Part shown: positions 33,796 to 44,500 of the stretch, in pieces
Layout: every line of letters starts with the position of its first letter
Numbering within the stretch: position 1 is the first letter of the stretch
Position numbers and translations under genes: made by a program
DNA from: Solimicrobium sp043758755
Lineage (GTDB): Bacteria > Pseudomonadota > Gammaproteobacteria > Burkholderiales > Burkholderiaceae_D
Direction of reading: 5' to 3'
DNA: 64,000 nt
Assembly (NCBI GenBank): GCA_043758755.1
Contig: JAYVMW010000022.1
Span: 32,804-96,803 of the forward strand
The notes under the pieces: generated by a model
What the model saw: the letters and a program-made list of their open reading frames with translations, nothing else
What the model was told of the DNA's origin: nothing
Databases searched by the model: none

Positions 33796-36648
33796 TTACG
33801 CAAAGCGGCGCACTTCGCCGTTTTCATACAGATTTTCAACACAGCGTTTGCATAATCCGGCATGTGCCGCAGAATAGCCTACATCGGCACGGTAATGCCA
33901 GCAGCGCTCACATTTGACATAGGGCGACGCGTTGACCAGCACCGCTTCTTCTTCGACCGAGTTCACCAGTTCCACAGTTGCAGCGGAGGTGATGAAAATG
34001 AATTTCAGGTCGTCACCCAAACTGTTGAGCAGCGCAAATTTGTCGGCAGTGGCACGAATGGTGATTTCCGCCTGCAGGGCTGCGCCGATCTTGCCTGCTA
34101 CCCGTGTTTCTTCGAGCTGTTTGGTGACATCCAGACGGATATTGCGCAACGTGCTGTATTTATCCAGTAATGTCGCTGCATCGGCAACTTCGGGCAGGAC
34201 GTAAAACAATTGCGTGAAGATGGTGTCGTCACTGTGCGCATAGTCAGCGCTGCTGGCAAAGAATTTCCAGGCTTCTTCTGCCGTAAAGGACAGCGTCGGT
34301 GCCATCAGGCGGATCAGCGACTGCGCGATGTACCACAAGGCGCTTTGAGCCGAGCGGCGCGCCGGGGAATCGACGCCACTGGTATACAAACGGTCTTTCA
34401 GAATATCCAGATAGAAACCGCCCAGGTCTTCCGAACAGAAACCCTGCAGTCGCGCAATTACCGGATGAAATTCAAACAGTTGATAATGCGCCAGGACATC
34501 ATCCTGCAGAATCTGCATATTGGCTACTGCATAGCGATCGATCTCCAGCATGTCGGCAACGGCAACCAGATTTTTCGACGCATCAAAGTCCGACGTGTTG
34601 GCCAGCAAAAAGCGCAGCGTATTGCGGATGCGGCGGTACGATTCGGTGACACGTTTCAAAATTTCATCGGAAATGGTGATTTCGCCGGAATAATCGGACG
34701 ACGCCACCCACAGGCGCAAGATGTCGGCACCCAACGTATTGAAGATGGTTTGCGGATCGACACCATTACCGAGCGACTTGGACATTTTGCGTCCTTCGCC
34801 ATCCACCACAAAGCCGTGCGTGAGCAGTGCCTTGTAGGGTGCGCAGCGATTGAGCATGCTGGAGGTGAGCAGCGATGAATGGAACCAGCCGCGATGCTGG
34901 TCGGAACCTTCCAGATACAGATCGGCCGGGAAGGGGGCCGGATGTGAGCCGCGCAACACCGTCTGGTGCGTACAGCCCGAATCAAACCAGACATCCAGCG
35001 TGTCCTTGTTTTTGACATACATGGCAGCTTCATCACCGAGCAGATCGGCTGGTTCGATTGACTGCCAGACTTCGATGCCTTCCTTTTCGACGCGCTGCGC
35101 GATCAGTTCCAGCAATTCGCCGGTGCGCGGATGTAACTGCCCGGTTTCCTTATGCAGGAAAAAGGCCATCGGCACGCCCCACTGGCGCTGGCGTGACAGC
35201 GTCCAGTCAGGCCGGTTGGCGATCATGCCTTCCAGACGGGCCTTGCCCCAGGCTGGATAAAATGTGGTGGCTTCAATGCCGGCCAGCGCGGTGGTACGTA
35301 ACGAGGCGAGCCCGTCTTTGGACGTAACATCCATGCGCGCAAACCACTGTGACGTGGCGCGATACACGATCGGGGTTTTATGGCGCCAGCAATGCATGTA
35401 GCTGTGATCAAACATGACCAGTTTGAACAGAGTGCCGGCTTCCTTGAGCTTGTCGCAGATCGGCCGGGATGCTTCCCAGATCGTCATGCCGCCAAAGAAT
35501 GGCAGCCACGAAGCGTATTTGCCATCACCCATGACCGGACTGATGATGTGGTCGTCCTTCATGCCGTGCGCTTTACACGAGTTGTAATCTTCAATGCCGT
35601 ACGCCGGCGCCGAGTGCACTATGCCGGTTCCGGTGTCTATCGACACGTAGTCGCCGGGGTAGACAGGGGAGACGCGGTCGTAGCCCGGGTCCATGGCAGC
35701 CAGCGGATGTTTGAATTCGATCATGGCCAGTGCAGAGCCCGGGCAGGTCGCCAGGATCTGTCCTTGCAGACCGTAGTTTTCCAGTGACGCCTTCACCAGA
35801 TCCTGTGCCAGTATCAGCAGGGTCGGTGTGCCGTCGCGTACGGTCTGCACCAGTGCGTAGGTGATGTCGGGATGAACATTCAACGCCTGATTGGAAGGAA
35901 TGGTCCAGGGTGTGGTAGTCCAGATGACGCAATAGCCATGCTGGAGCGGCAACTGGTCCAGTCCAAAAGCCGCGGCGATTTTATCGTGCTGCAAAAACGG
36001 AAAACCGACATCGATGGATGGGTCACGTTTGTCCTGATATTCAACTTCCGCTTCGGCCAATGCCGAGCCGCAGTCAAAACACCAGTTGACAGGCTTTAAT
36101 CCGCGGTACACGTACCCTTTGTCAAGGATGGTGCCGAGTGCGCGCAATTCATCGGCCTCATTGCCGAATGCCATAGTCTTGTACGGATTATCCCACTCAC
36201 CCAAAACACCAAGTCGTTTGAAATCGATACGCTGTTTGTCAATCTGGGTTTCGGCATAGGCGCGCGCCTTGGTCTGCACTTCGGCCACCGGCAGATTTTT
36301 GCCATACTGTTTTTCGATCTGGATCTCGATCGGCATGCCGTGACAGTCCCAGCCCGGTACATACGGCGCGTCAAAGCCGGCCAGCGTGCGGGCCTTGATG
36401 ATCATGTCTTTGAGAATTTTATTGACGGCGTGTCCCAGATGGATCTCACCATTGGCATACGGCGGGCCGTCATGCAGGATAAAAGTCGGACGTCCGAGGG
36501 ACGCTTTGCGAATCCGCTGGTAAATCTGTTTGTCCTGCCATTCCTGAACCCACTGCGGTTCGCGCTTGGCCAGATCGCCGCGCATCGGAAAGGCGGTTTC
36601 GGTCATGTTGACGGGGTAATTCGATTTGCTCGGTTTTTCTTTGGACAT
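33796..36648 (-). CDS. ileS: Isoleucyl-tRNA synthetase
   Basis: 950 residues, standard bacterial length. Class I synthetase: HIGH motif in PPYANGEIHLGHAVNKIL, editing domain, KMSKS in GRKMSKSLGNGVDP near residue 617, anticodon-binding helical domain, and a C-terminal zinc finger (CERCWHY...CKRCVENL). ATG 36648 fits the family N-terminus MSKEKPSKSNYPVNMTETAFPMRGDLAKREP. Confidence 0.98.
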   Translation of the reverse strand: MSKEKPSKSNYPVNMTETAFPMRGDLAKREPQWVQEWQDKQIYQRIRKASLGRPTFILHDGPPYANGEIHLGHAVNKILKDMIIKARTLAGFDAPYVPGWDCHGMPIEIQIEKQYGKNLPVAEVQTKARAYAETQIDKQRIDFKRLGVLGEWDNPYKTMAFGNEADELRALGTILDKGYVYRGLKPVNWCFDCGSALAEAEVEYQDKRDPSIDVGFPFLQHDKIAAAFGLDQLPLQHGYCVIWTTTPWTIPSNQALNVHPDITYALVQTVRDGTPTLLILAQDLVKASLENYGLQGQILATCPGSALAMIEFKHPLAAMDPGYDRVSPVYPGDYVSIDTGTGIVHSAPAYGIEDYNSCKAHGMKDDHIISPVMGDGKYASWLPFFGGMTIWEASRPICDKLKEAGTLFKLVMFDHSYMHCWRHKTPIVYRATSQWFARMDVTSKDGLASLRTTALAGIEATTFYPAWGKARLEGMIANRPDWTLSRQRQWGVPMAFFLHKETGQLHPRTGELLELIAQRVEKEGIEVWQSIEPADLLGDEAAMYVKNKDTLDVWFDSGCTHQTVLRGSHPAPFPADLYLEGSDQHRGWFHSSLLTSSMLNRCAPYKALLTHGFVVDGEGRKMSKSLGNGVDPQTIFNTLGADILRLWVASSDYSGEITISDEILKRVTESYRRIRNTLRFLLANTSDFDASKNLVAVADMLEIDRYAVANMQILQDDVLAHYQLFEFHPVIARLQGFCSEDLGGFYLDILKDRLYTSGVDSPARRSAQSALWYIAQSLIRLMAPTLSFTAEEAWKFFASSADYAHSDDTIFTQLFYVLPEVADAATLLDKYSTLRNIRLDVTKQLEETRVAGKIGAALQAEITIRATADKFALLNSLGDDLKFIFITSAATVELVNSVEEEAVLVNASPYVKCERCWHYRADVGYSAAHAGLCKRCVENLYENGEVRRFA

Positions 36649-36707
36649 GGTGCGTTCTTCTCTATTGCGTTCAATTTAAAGGGGTGCTGGCTGCGGCTGC
36701 GTTGCAG

Positions 36708-37700
36708 TCAAATTCGGTCGGTAGCGGAATTGGCACGTAACGGAACCGTGCTGATGCCGTGCTGCCTGAACCAGGCGCTTGCAAACTCGGCATCATTGTG
36801 TATGGCGGCGGTCATGCTGGCCAAATCGGGAAACTTCATTTCGTCGCGGATCTTGTGCAAAAACTCGATCTGCACCAGTTTGCCGTAGCAGTTTTCCTGA
36901 AAATCGAAGACATGGGTTTCCAGCAAAACCCGGCCGGCATCTTCAACGGTCGGTCGCACGCCCAGTGAGGCTACCGCAGGCAAAGGCTGCTCTGAGAGTC
37001 CGTGCACCTGCACAACAAACACGCCGTGCGCGGCAGGACGCTGGTGTACCAGACGCAGATTGATGGTGGGAAAGCCGATGCTGCGCCCCAGTTGCTGGCC
37101 GTAGATGACATGGCCGGAAACGGTGTAAGGATGGCCGATCAGCGCCAGGGTTTGCGCAAAATCGCCGCGCGCGAGCGCTTCGCGTACTGCGGATGATGAA
37201 ATTCGTGTTCCTGCGCTGGTCACGGTTGGCAGCGTGGATACTTCAAATCCGAACTGGGCTCCGGCCTGCCTGAGCAGTTCGACATTGCCGGCACGTCTGG
37301 CGCCAAAGCAGAAATCTTCACCCACCATCAGCCACTTCACGTGCAAGCCCTGTACCAATACCTTTTCGATAAATTCCCAGGGTGACTGAGCGGCAAAAGT
37401 GGCATTGAAATGTTCGACGATGATGTGGTCCATGCCGGCCAGCGCCATGGCGTGCATGTTGTCGCGCAGGTTGGAAATGCGGGTGGGTGCTTTGGAAGGA
37501 TCACCGGCGCGCATTGCGAAAAATTCACGAGGATGCGGCTCGAACGTCATTACCGCCGCGGCCAGTTTGAGGCGGTCGGCGGCCTGGCGCACTTGCGTCA
37601 GCAGGGCCTGATGTCCTAGATGAACGCCATCAAAGTTGCCTATGGTGAGTGCGCATGGGCTGGTTGGAATGGCGTGAGAGAGTCCGCGAAATACCTTCAT
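36708..37700 (-). CDS. ribF: Bifunctional riboflavin kinase / FAD synthetase
   Basis: 330 residues. The N-terminal FAD synthetase domain carries LTIGNFDGVHLGHQALL and VGEDFCFGARRAGNVELL; the C-terminal riboflavin kinase has GRSIGFPTINL. It makes FMN and FAD. MKVFRGLSHA at 37700 is taken as the start: it matches the family, and a minus-strand TATAAT at 37750-37745 would put the transcript start near 37738, leaving no room for translation from 37736. No FMN riboswitch is seen. It heads the ribF-ileS-lspA run. Confidence 0.95.
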   Translation of the reverse strand: MKVFRGLSHAIPTSPCALTIGNFDGVHLGHQALLTQVRQAADRLKLAAAVMTFEPHPREFFAMRAGDPSKAPTRISNLRDNMHAMALAGMDHIIVEHFNATFAAQSPWEFIEKVLVQGLHVKWLMVGEDFCFGARRAGNVELLRQAGAQFGFEVSTLPTVTSAGTRISSSAVREALARGDFAQTLALIGHPYTVSGHVIYGQQLGRSIGFPTINLRLVHQRPAAHGVFVVQVHGLSEQPLPAVASLGVRPTVEDAGRVLLETHVFDFQENCYGKLVQIEFLHKIRDEMKFPDLASMTAAIHNDAEFASAWFRQHGISTVPLRANSATDRI

Positions 37701-37809
37701 TCGTGCTGTTGGCCTGGTAGTCAGTACAGAGTGCAAAACGTAAGATTATAAAGGGTTTTGCCCTCTTACCTGACGGAAAACTTGCTGGGAATTAGGGGTT
37801 TTGCAACAA

Positions 37810-38535
37810 TTACAAGCCACCCCAGTGCGCATTGATGGTCGAAATGGCCGCCAGACCGGCGGTTTCAGTGCGTAAAATCCTCGGGCCCATCGACAGTGGG
37901 ATGGCACCGTGGCCAATGGCAAGCTGACATTCCTGATCGGTCAGGCCGCCTTCCGGACCGATGATCAGCGTGAGCGCCTGCGCCGGATGATGATGCGCCC
38001 AGTCCGCCAGCGACTGTTCTGCGCTTGGGCTGAGCAGAATGCGACGATGCAGATCCTGCTGGGCAATCCATGGTTTGAAGTCGCTAATGTTACCCAGTTG
38101 CGCCAGCCGGTTGCGCCCGCACTGTTCACTGGCCGAGTTGATGATGCCCTGCCAGTGCGCACGACGTTTTTCGGCACGCTCAACGGATAAGCGCGTCACG
38201 CAGCGTTGTGCCACCAGCGGCTGAAATCCGGCCGCACCCAGTTCGACTGCTTTTTCAATTATCCAATCCAGTTTGCCGGCTTCGGGCAGCGCCTGAGCCA
38301 GAGTCAGACTGTAGGGCAGTTCAACCTCTGCCGGATCAAAGGTTTTTATTTCGGCACAAACCCGTTTTTTTTCCATGGAAACCAGGCTGGCAACGAAGGA
38401 ACCGCCGCTGCCGTTAAACAGTTCGACCTGAGCGCCGATCTGCAAACGCAGCACCTGGCAGTGATGGGCAACCGCTTCAGGCAGATCGACGGTGGCACCA
38501 ATGTGCAGTTCGGAGGGATAAAAAAATCGTGGCAT
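37810..38535 (-). CDS. rsmE: 16S rRNA m3U1498 methyltransferase RsmE
   Basis: 241 residues. SPOUT methyltransferase with an N-terminal PUA-like domain (MPRFFYPSELHIGATVDLPEAVAHHCQVLRLQ) and the knot region IIGPEGGLTDQE...LSMGPRILRTETAGLAAIS. It methylates U1498 of 16S rRNA. Lies 44 bases downstream of glnE on the same strand. Confidence 0.95.
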   Translation of the reverse strand: MPRFFYPSELHIGATVDLPEAVAHHCQVLRLQIGAQVELFNGSGGSFVASLVSMEKKRVCAEIKTFDPAEVELPYSLTLAQALPEAGKLDWIIEKAVELGAAGFQPLVAQRCVTRLSVERAEKRRAHWQGIINSASEQCGRNRLAQLGNISDFKPWIAQQDLHRRILLSPSAEQSLADWAHHHPAQALTLIIGPEGGLTDQECQLAIGHGAIPLSMGPRILRTETAGLAAISTINAHWGGL

Positions 38536-38579
38536 GGCGAGAAAGTTAATGAAGGATGAGGTTTCGATTGTAGTCCAGA

Positions 38580-41324
38580 CTACTCAAAAAGCAATGACCA
38601 TAACAGGATCACCCGGTTGGCTTCTTCACCGGTAATTTCCGGATCTGCATAAGCCGAATCGATACCCTGCAACCGACCCATGTGCTGCAACCGGCGCCAG
38701 TGGCGGTAAGTATCGGCGACCTGTCTGGCCTGTTCAACCGGAATCAGACCAAGCTCACCACAGGTAATGAGCAGTGCAATATTGCCGTAGTTGTCGCACA
38801 ACTGCGGATAGGTGTGGGCATGGAGCAGGACCAGATATTGCACCATGAATTCGATATCGATCATGCCGCCCGGATCGTGTTTCAGATCGAATTTGTCGGC
38901 CCGCTCCGGATGGGCTGCGCTCATTTTTTTGCGCATGTCCAGCACATCGAGTTTCAGTTTTTCCGGATCGCGCTGCTGACATAAAATCTGCTGGCGCAAC
39001 GCGTCAAATTTTTGCACCAGTTCGACCGGGCCGGTGCAGCAGCGCGCGCGGGTCAGGGCCTGATGTTCCCAGGCCCAGGCCGACTGGGTCTGGTAGCGTT
39101 CAAATGCCTGGATCGAAGAAACCATCAGCCCGGAAGCACCGTCAGGTCGCAGTGCAATGTCGATGTCAAACAGGATGCCGGACGGTGTCGGCGTGGTCAT
39201 CCAGGTGATGAAACGCTGCGCCAGTCGGGCGTAATGCGCCGGGGCTTCCTGATCATCGTCGTCATAGATAAACACCAGATCCAGATCGGAGGCGTAACCC
39301 AGTTCCTTGCCCCCCAGTTTTCCGTACGCCACCACCGAAAACAGCGGGGTTTCGCGGTGGCGCTGCTGGATGGTTTTCCAGACCGCGCCGACCGTGGCCG
39401 CGACCATGATGTCAGCGAGCTGCGATAACTGGTCAGCCAGTGTTTCAACAGTCAGCATCCCTTCCAGATCCTGGGCCAGCAGCCGGAACAGCTGCGCATG
39501 ATGCATTTCGCGCAGGGTGTCGAGCTGGTGTTCGGTATCCAACGCATGCAGCTGCAACTGCTGGTCCAGATCAGCGGCAAAGGCGCTCCAGTCCGGTGCC
39601 TGATGCAGGGTGGCGACATCAAGCAGTTCGTCCAGCAGTATCGGATGGCGGATCAGATAACGTGCGGCCCAGTCGCTGGAGTGCATCATGCGAATCAGGC
39701 GTTGCAGCGATTGCGGATATTCGATCAGCAACGACAGGTAGGAAGTGCGCCGCACGATGGCTTCGAGCAAATCCAGAAAACGCTGCAGAGTTTCGCAGTG
39801 CAGGTCGCTCAGCTCGGCAATCATTACCAAAGACCGGTTGAGCAGCATCATGCACTTGTTTTTGGTGGCTTCGGACAGCGAGCGCAGGCGTGGCGCCTGC
39901 AGGCTGCGCATGATAATCTGCGCTGCCTGTTCGGGCTGGCCAATTGCCAGGCGGTTCAGGATCGGCAACATCACGTCCAGATTTTCTGTATCTGAAAAAT
40001 TGGCGCTGGACTCAGGCACGTCGCTGACTTTGGCGCCAAAGATGATGTCGAACTGATGCGCCACAAAGGCCCGGTGTGCAGCCAGATCGATATTCAGGGT
40101 CGCCAGATCGGCATAACCCATCATCTGCGCGACGAGTTCGCCATCCGCCGGGTTGGCCGGCATGCTGTGGGTTTGCGCGTCATCCAGATATTGCAGCCGG
40201 TGTTCCAGATTGCGCAGAAAAATGTAAGAGGCCAGCAACTGATCAACAATGCCGTGTTCCATAATGGACAGCCGGGCCAGCGCTGCGAGTGTTTTTCTGG
40301 TCGACCGGTGCCGCAACTGCGGTTCGCGTCCGCCGCGAATGAGCTGAAAAACCTGCGTCAGAAATTCTATTTCACGAATGCCGCCACGTCCCAGTTTGAC
40401 ATTGTTGGCGCGCTCCGGGTGACGGGTTTCCTGGCGCAGCACTTCGGCACGGATCTGGCCGTGCATGGCGCGCAGTGAATCGATGACAGAAAAATCCAGA
40501 TAGCGTCGGTACACAAAGGGTTGCACGATTTTTTCCAGGGCGGCGATCTGGCCGGGAAATCCGGTAATGGGCCGAGCCTTAACCCAGGCGTAGCGTTCCC
40601 ATTCGCGACCCTGCACCATCAGGTATTCTTCCAGCATGCCAAAGCTGGCTACCAGCGGTCCTGAAACGCCGTTCGGGCGCAGCGCCATATCGACCCGGAA
40701 GGTGAACCCGTCTTCCCCGATTTCAGAAATGGCCGCAATCAGTTTTTTCCCCAGCCGGCTGAAATACTCATGATTGGAAAGGCTTTTCTGACCGGCCTGG
40801 GCTGTGGTTTCACCATCTTCGGCGTAGATGAAAATCAGATCGATATCGGAAGAAATATTGAGTTCTTTGCCGCCCAGTTTCCCCATGCCCAAGACGATCA
40901 GTTGCTGCTGTTCGCCGCTGACCTCGGAGACTGGTACGCCGTACAGCGCCTGCAGCTCCAGGGTCAGTGCGTCCAGAACCGTGTTGACGGCAAAATCGGC
41001 AAAACTGCTCATGACGGTGACAACTTCATTCAGATCTGCAGAGCCGGTCAAATCTTTTTCGATCAACGTACATACCACCAGATTTCTGAGGCGACGTAAT
41101 GCATGCGGCAGGCTCAAAGCAACTGATTTACCGCTTTGTAGCGGAAAATTGATTTCTTTTTGTAAAAAGTTCGCAAAAGTCGCTGTGGTCAAGGATAATC
41201 CGGCTAGTTCCCGGATTTGATCGGCACGGGAAGGCAGAATCCCGGTACCGGCCTGCATCCAGCGGGCGAAGAATCGTGATGTGTTAATGCGCTTTAGTTG
41301 AGCGTTCTGGGTGTGTGGATTCAT
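38580..41324 (-). CDS. glnE: Glutamine synthetase adenylyltransferase / deadenylase
   Basis: 914 residues. Two nucleotidyltransferase domains, each with a GKLGGKEL...SDxDLxFIY signature (GMGKLGGKELNISSDIDLIFIY near residue 150 and AYGKLGGKELGYASDLDLVFIY near 673), joined by a regulatory helical region. It adenylylates and deadenylylates GlnA under control of PII and so couples nitrogen status to glutamine synthesis. Divergent from yhdP across a 180-base gap. Confidence 0.96.
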   Translation of the reverse strand: MNPHTQNAQLKRINTSRFFARWMQAGTGILPSRADQIRELAGLSLTTATFANFLQKEINFPLQSGKSVALSLPHALRRLRNLVVCTLIEKDLTGSADLNEVVTVMSSFADFAVNTVLDALTLELQALYGVPVSEVSGEQQQLIVLGMGKLGGKELNISSDIDLIFIYAEDGETTAQAGQKSLSNHEYFSRLGKKLIAAISEIGEDGFTFRVDMALRPNGVSGPLVASFGMLEEYLMVQGREWERYAWVKARPITGFPGQIAALEKIVQPFVYRRYLDFSVIDSLRAMHGQIRAEVLRQETRHPERANNVKLGRGGIREIEFLTQVFQLIRGGREPQLRHRSTRKTLAALARLSIMEHGIVDQLLASYIFLRNLEHRLQYLDDAQTHSMPANPADGELVAQMMGYADLATLNIDLAAHRAFVAHQFDIIFGAKVSDVPESSANFSDTENLDVMLPILNRLAIGQPEQAAQIIMRSLQAPRLRSLSEATKNKCMMLLNRSLVMIAELSDLHCETLQRFLDLLEAIVRRTSYLSLLIEYPQSLQRLIRMMHSSDWAARYLIRHPILLDELLDVATLHQAPDWSAFAADLDQQLQLHALDTEHQLDTLREMHHAQLFRLLAQDLEGMLTVETLADQLSQLADIMVAATVGAVWKTIQQRHRETPLFSVVAYGKLGGKELGYASDLDLVFIYDDDDQEAPAHYARLAQRFITWMTTPTPSGILFDIDIALRPDGASGLMVSSIQAFERYQTQSAWAWEHQALTRARCCTGPVELVQKFDALRQQILCQQRDPEKLKLDVLDMRKKMSAAHPERADKFDLKHDPGGMIDIEFMVQYLVLLHAHTYPQLCDNYGNIALLITCGELGLIPVEQARQVADTYRHWRRLQHMGRLQGIDSAYADPEITGEEANRVILLWSLLFE

Positions 41325-41505
41325 GCTTTACCGGATTGTTTTGATTTGACCATTCAACATGCGTTGCCAGCAGCGCTGTTTCTGAGTGGAGATATTAAAG
41401 CTAACCAGGTCAAATCATTAAAATAAATTTTAATTAAAACTAATATATGCAATTTGTGCAACTTATGTGGCAATGTTGTTCAATTGCCGTTGTCGGACCA
41501 ATCAG

Positions 41506-44500
41506 ATGACTTTAGATTTACGTAATACCCCTGCAGCAAAGTCAGATCACGACACCCACCCGTATGCCGAGCGCTGGCATTGGCTGCAGCGTGCCTATAC
41601 CCGATTGAACTTACTGACCCATCACGTACTGGGTTTCTGTGTAAAGCTGCTGGTGCTGATTTACCTGCTGTTCTGTATTCTGTGTCTGGTTTTGCGTTAT
41701 CTGATGCTGCCCAATATAGGTAACTACAAACCAGATATCGAACAGGTACTTGGGAATGCCGTAGGACGTCCGGTGAGTATTGAACGGATCTCTGCATCCT
41801 GGGAAGGGCTGCGACCCAACCTGCAACTGCAGCAGGTTACCATCCATGATCAGAAGGGTAATAATGCCCTGGTACTGCCAAGTGTGAATGCAACCGTGTC
41901 CTGGATATCGGTATTCATGGGGCAGGTGCGTTTTTATAATTTGGAAATCAATCAACCCGAGCTGGAATTGCAGCGTAGCGCCGACGGGAAAATTTATGTT
42001 GCCGGGTTGGAGATGGACCCGTCCCAGAAAAGCGACGCGCGCGGACTGAACTGGTTGCTTATTCAGCGCCAGGTCAATATCAAAAACGGTCTGGTGCGCT
42101 GGACTGATCTGCAGCGCGGTGCTCCTTTGCTCACACTGTCAAATGTGAATTTCGTGATGCAGAACCAGTGGCAGCAACATAAATTTTCATTCACGGCCAA
42201 CCCGCCCGACAATCTGGCCGGTCCGCTTGATATACGGGCACATTTTTCACATCAGCCATTCAGTGAAAATATCTCTGATTACCGGCAGTGGAGCGGGCAG
42301 ATTTACGCTGACTTTTCCAAAACCGATCTGGCGGCCTGGAAAAGTTATCTGGATTATCCTTTGGACTTGGAGCAGGGCGTGGGATCAGTGCGGGCCTGGC
42401 TGACTTTTGATCAGGCCCACATCGCCGACTTTACCGCCGATCTGAAACTGTCCGACGTCAAAACTCAGTTGCGCAGCGACTTGCAGGCTCTCGATCTGGT
42501 CAGTGTATCCGGACGGATTTCGGCTCAGGAAATTGCCACGCCGGGCATTCCATTGTTGCGTGGACAAACGAAAAACACCGACGCTGAAAGCGGCCATCAG
42601 ATTTCGCTGACCAACTTCACATTTGAAACACGCGCCGGTATGCGCCTGCCGCCGACCAATCTGACCGAAAAATATCTGCCGGCCAGCAGGGCGGGTGCAC
42701 AGCAGTTGCAGATTTCAGCAAAGTTTCTGGATCTGAATGTGCTGGCCAATCTGATCGAGCATTTCCCCATGCCCAAAGAATATGGCGCGATGCTGAAAAA
42801 TTTTGAGCCGGCCGGTCAGTTATCCGACTTTTCCATCAAACTGCAGGGCGCCTATCCCAGGTTCGAGCATTACGAGGTCAAGGGCGGTTTTTCAAATCTG
42901 ACCATGAAGCCGCTGGCGGCCAGACTCGCTGAAAGCGGTGCGAATGCGGTGCCTGCATTGCCTGCATTGCCTGCATTGCCCGGCTTTGCCCATCTGTCCG
43001 GATCGATCGACAGCAATGAAAAGAAAGGAACGGTACAGATCGGATCAGACAAACTGGTGTTGCAACTGTCGGATTATTTTTCTGAACCGGAAATGCAGTT
43101 TGAGCGTGTTGACATGCAGGCCAACTGGGAATTCAAAAGTCACGATCAGTTACAGGTGAATCTGGCCAGACTTGATCTGACCCAACAGGATATGCAGGCG
43201 CATTTTTCCGGCACGCATCTGATGACGATCAGTCAGAATAAATCCCAGAATCCGGGCGTGCTGGACCTGAGTGGCTCCATCAGACATTTCAATGTGCAAA
43301 AACTCAATCAATTTTTACCTCGGGTAATTTCTCCAGATTTGCATAACTGGCTGACCGGCGGGGTCGAGGAGGGCGTGCTGGATGATGTCAGTGTACGCAT
43401 CAAGGGAAATCTGAACGATTTTCCGTTTGTTAAAAAGGGCTTGCTCGACCAGAATATTTTTTACGTCAACGGAAAAATCATAGACGGAAAAATCAATTAT
43501 CTGCCGGGTGTACTGGGTAAAGATAACGTCAATCCGTACTGGCCGGAACTGAGCAAGATTCAGGGAAAAATCATTTTCGACCGGGAGAGCATGGAAATCG
43601 ATGCCGACAGCGGTGAAACTGCCGGTGTGCCGGTCGCCAAAGTCAAAGCAGTCATACCGGATTTGCTCAGTGCCGATGCAAAACTGATTATCGACGGCAC
43701 TGCCGGCGGATCCGCACAGGGCATGCTGCGTTATTTGAGCCTGTCTCCGGTACTTGAATGGATCGGCTATTTTACCCAGGATACCAAAGCCAGCGGCAAT
43801 CTCAAATTAAAGCTCAAGCTGGATTTGCCGCTGTTTCATATGCAGGATTCCAAGGTAACCGGGTCGGTCCAGCTGGCTGGCAACGATATTGCACTGATTC
43901 GCAATTTGCCCCTGCTCACCCAAGTGGGCGGACATATCGACTTCAATGAACGAGGCCTGTCCCTGAACGGATTGAGAGGCGGATTTTTGGGCGGCACGAT
44001 TGGTGTCATCGGCGGCACACAAAAAGATGGCGTAATCAGAATTAAAGCCGACGGACAGATGACAGGTGAGGGCGTGCGCAAGGCATACCCTCAGGCAGAA
44101 TTGAAACGTCTGCTGGCGCGCATCGACGGAACGGCATCGTTTTCGTCCATTATTCAGGTCAAGAACAAACAGACTGAAATCTGGGTCGATTCTTCATTGC
44201 AGGGTATGGCCCTGCGTCTGCCCGTGCCGCTCAATAAAGCCATGACTGAAACCATGCCGCTGCATTTTGAAATGACCGCCATGGCACCAGCGCTCATTGC
44301 TGCAACAAATACCAGAGCAGTGGAGCAGAATGAAATCAAACTGGCTGTCGGAAAAATGCTGAATGCGCGTTATCTGTTGCAAAAAAATTCGGAAAACAGT
44401 CCGAAGCGGGTGGTTAGCGGAGGAATCGGCATCAATGTTCCGGCGCCGATGCCCGACAGCGGGTTGTCCGCCTATTTTGAGCTGGCCAGTCTGAATATTG

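Noticed and set aside
34210..34878. 222-residue plus-strand frame opposite ileS
   Set aside because: Antisense shadow of ileS; no start signal and no family resemblance.
37737..37809. FMN riboswitch upstream of ribF
   Set aside because: The gap is only about 70-110 bases and shows none of the conserved RFN-element words; it looks like a plain promoter with TATAAT at 37750-37745 on the minus strand.
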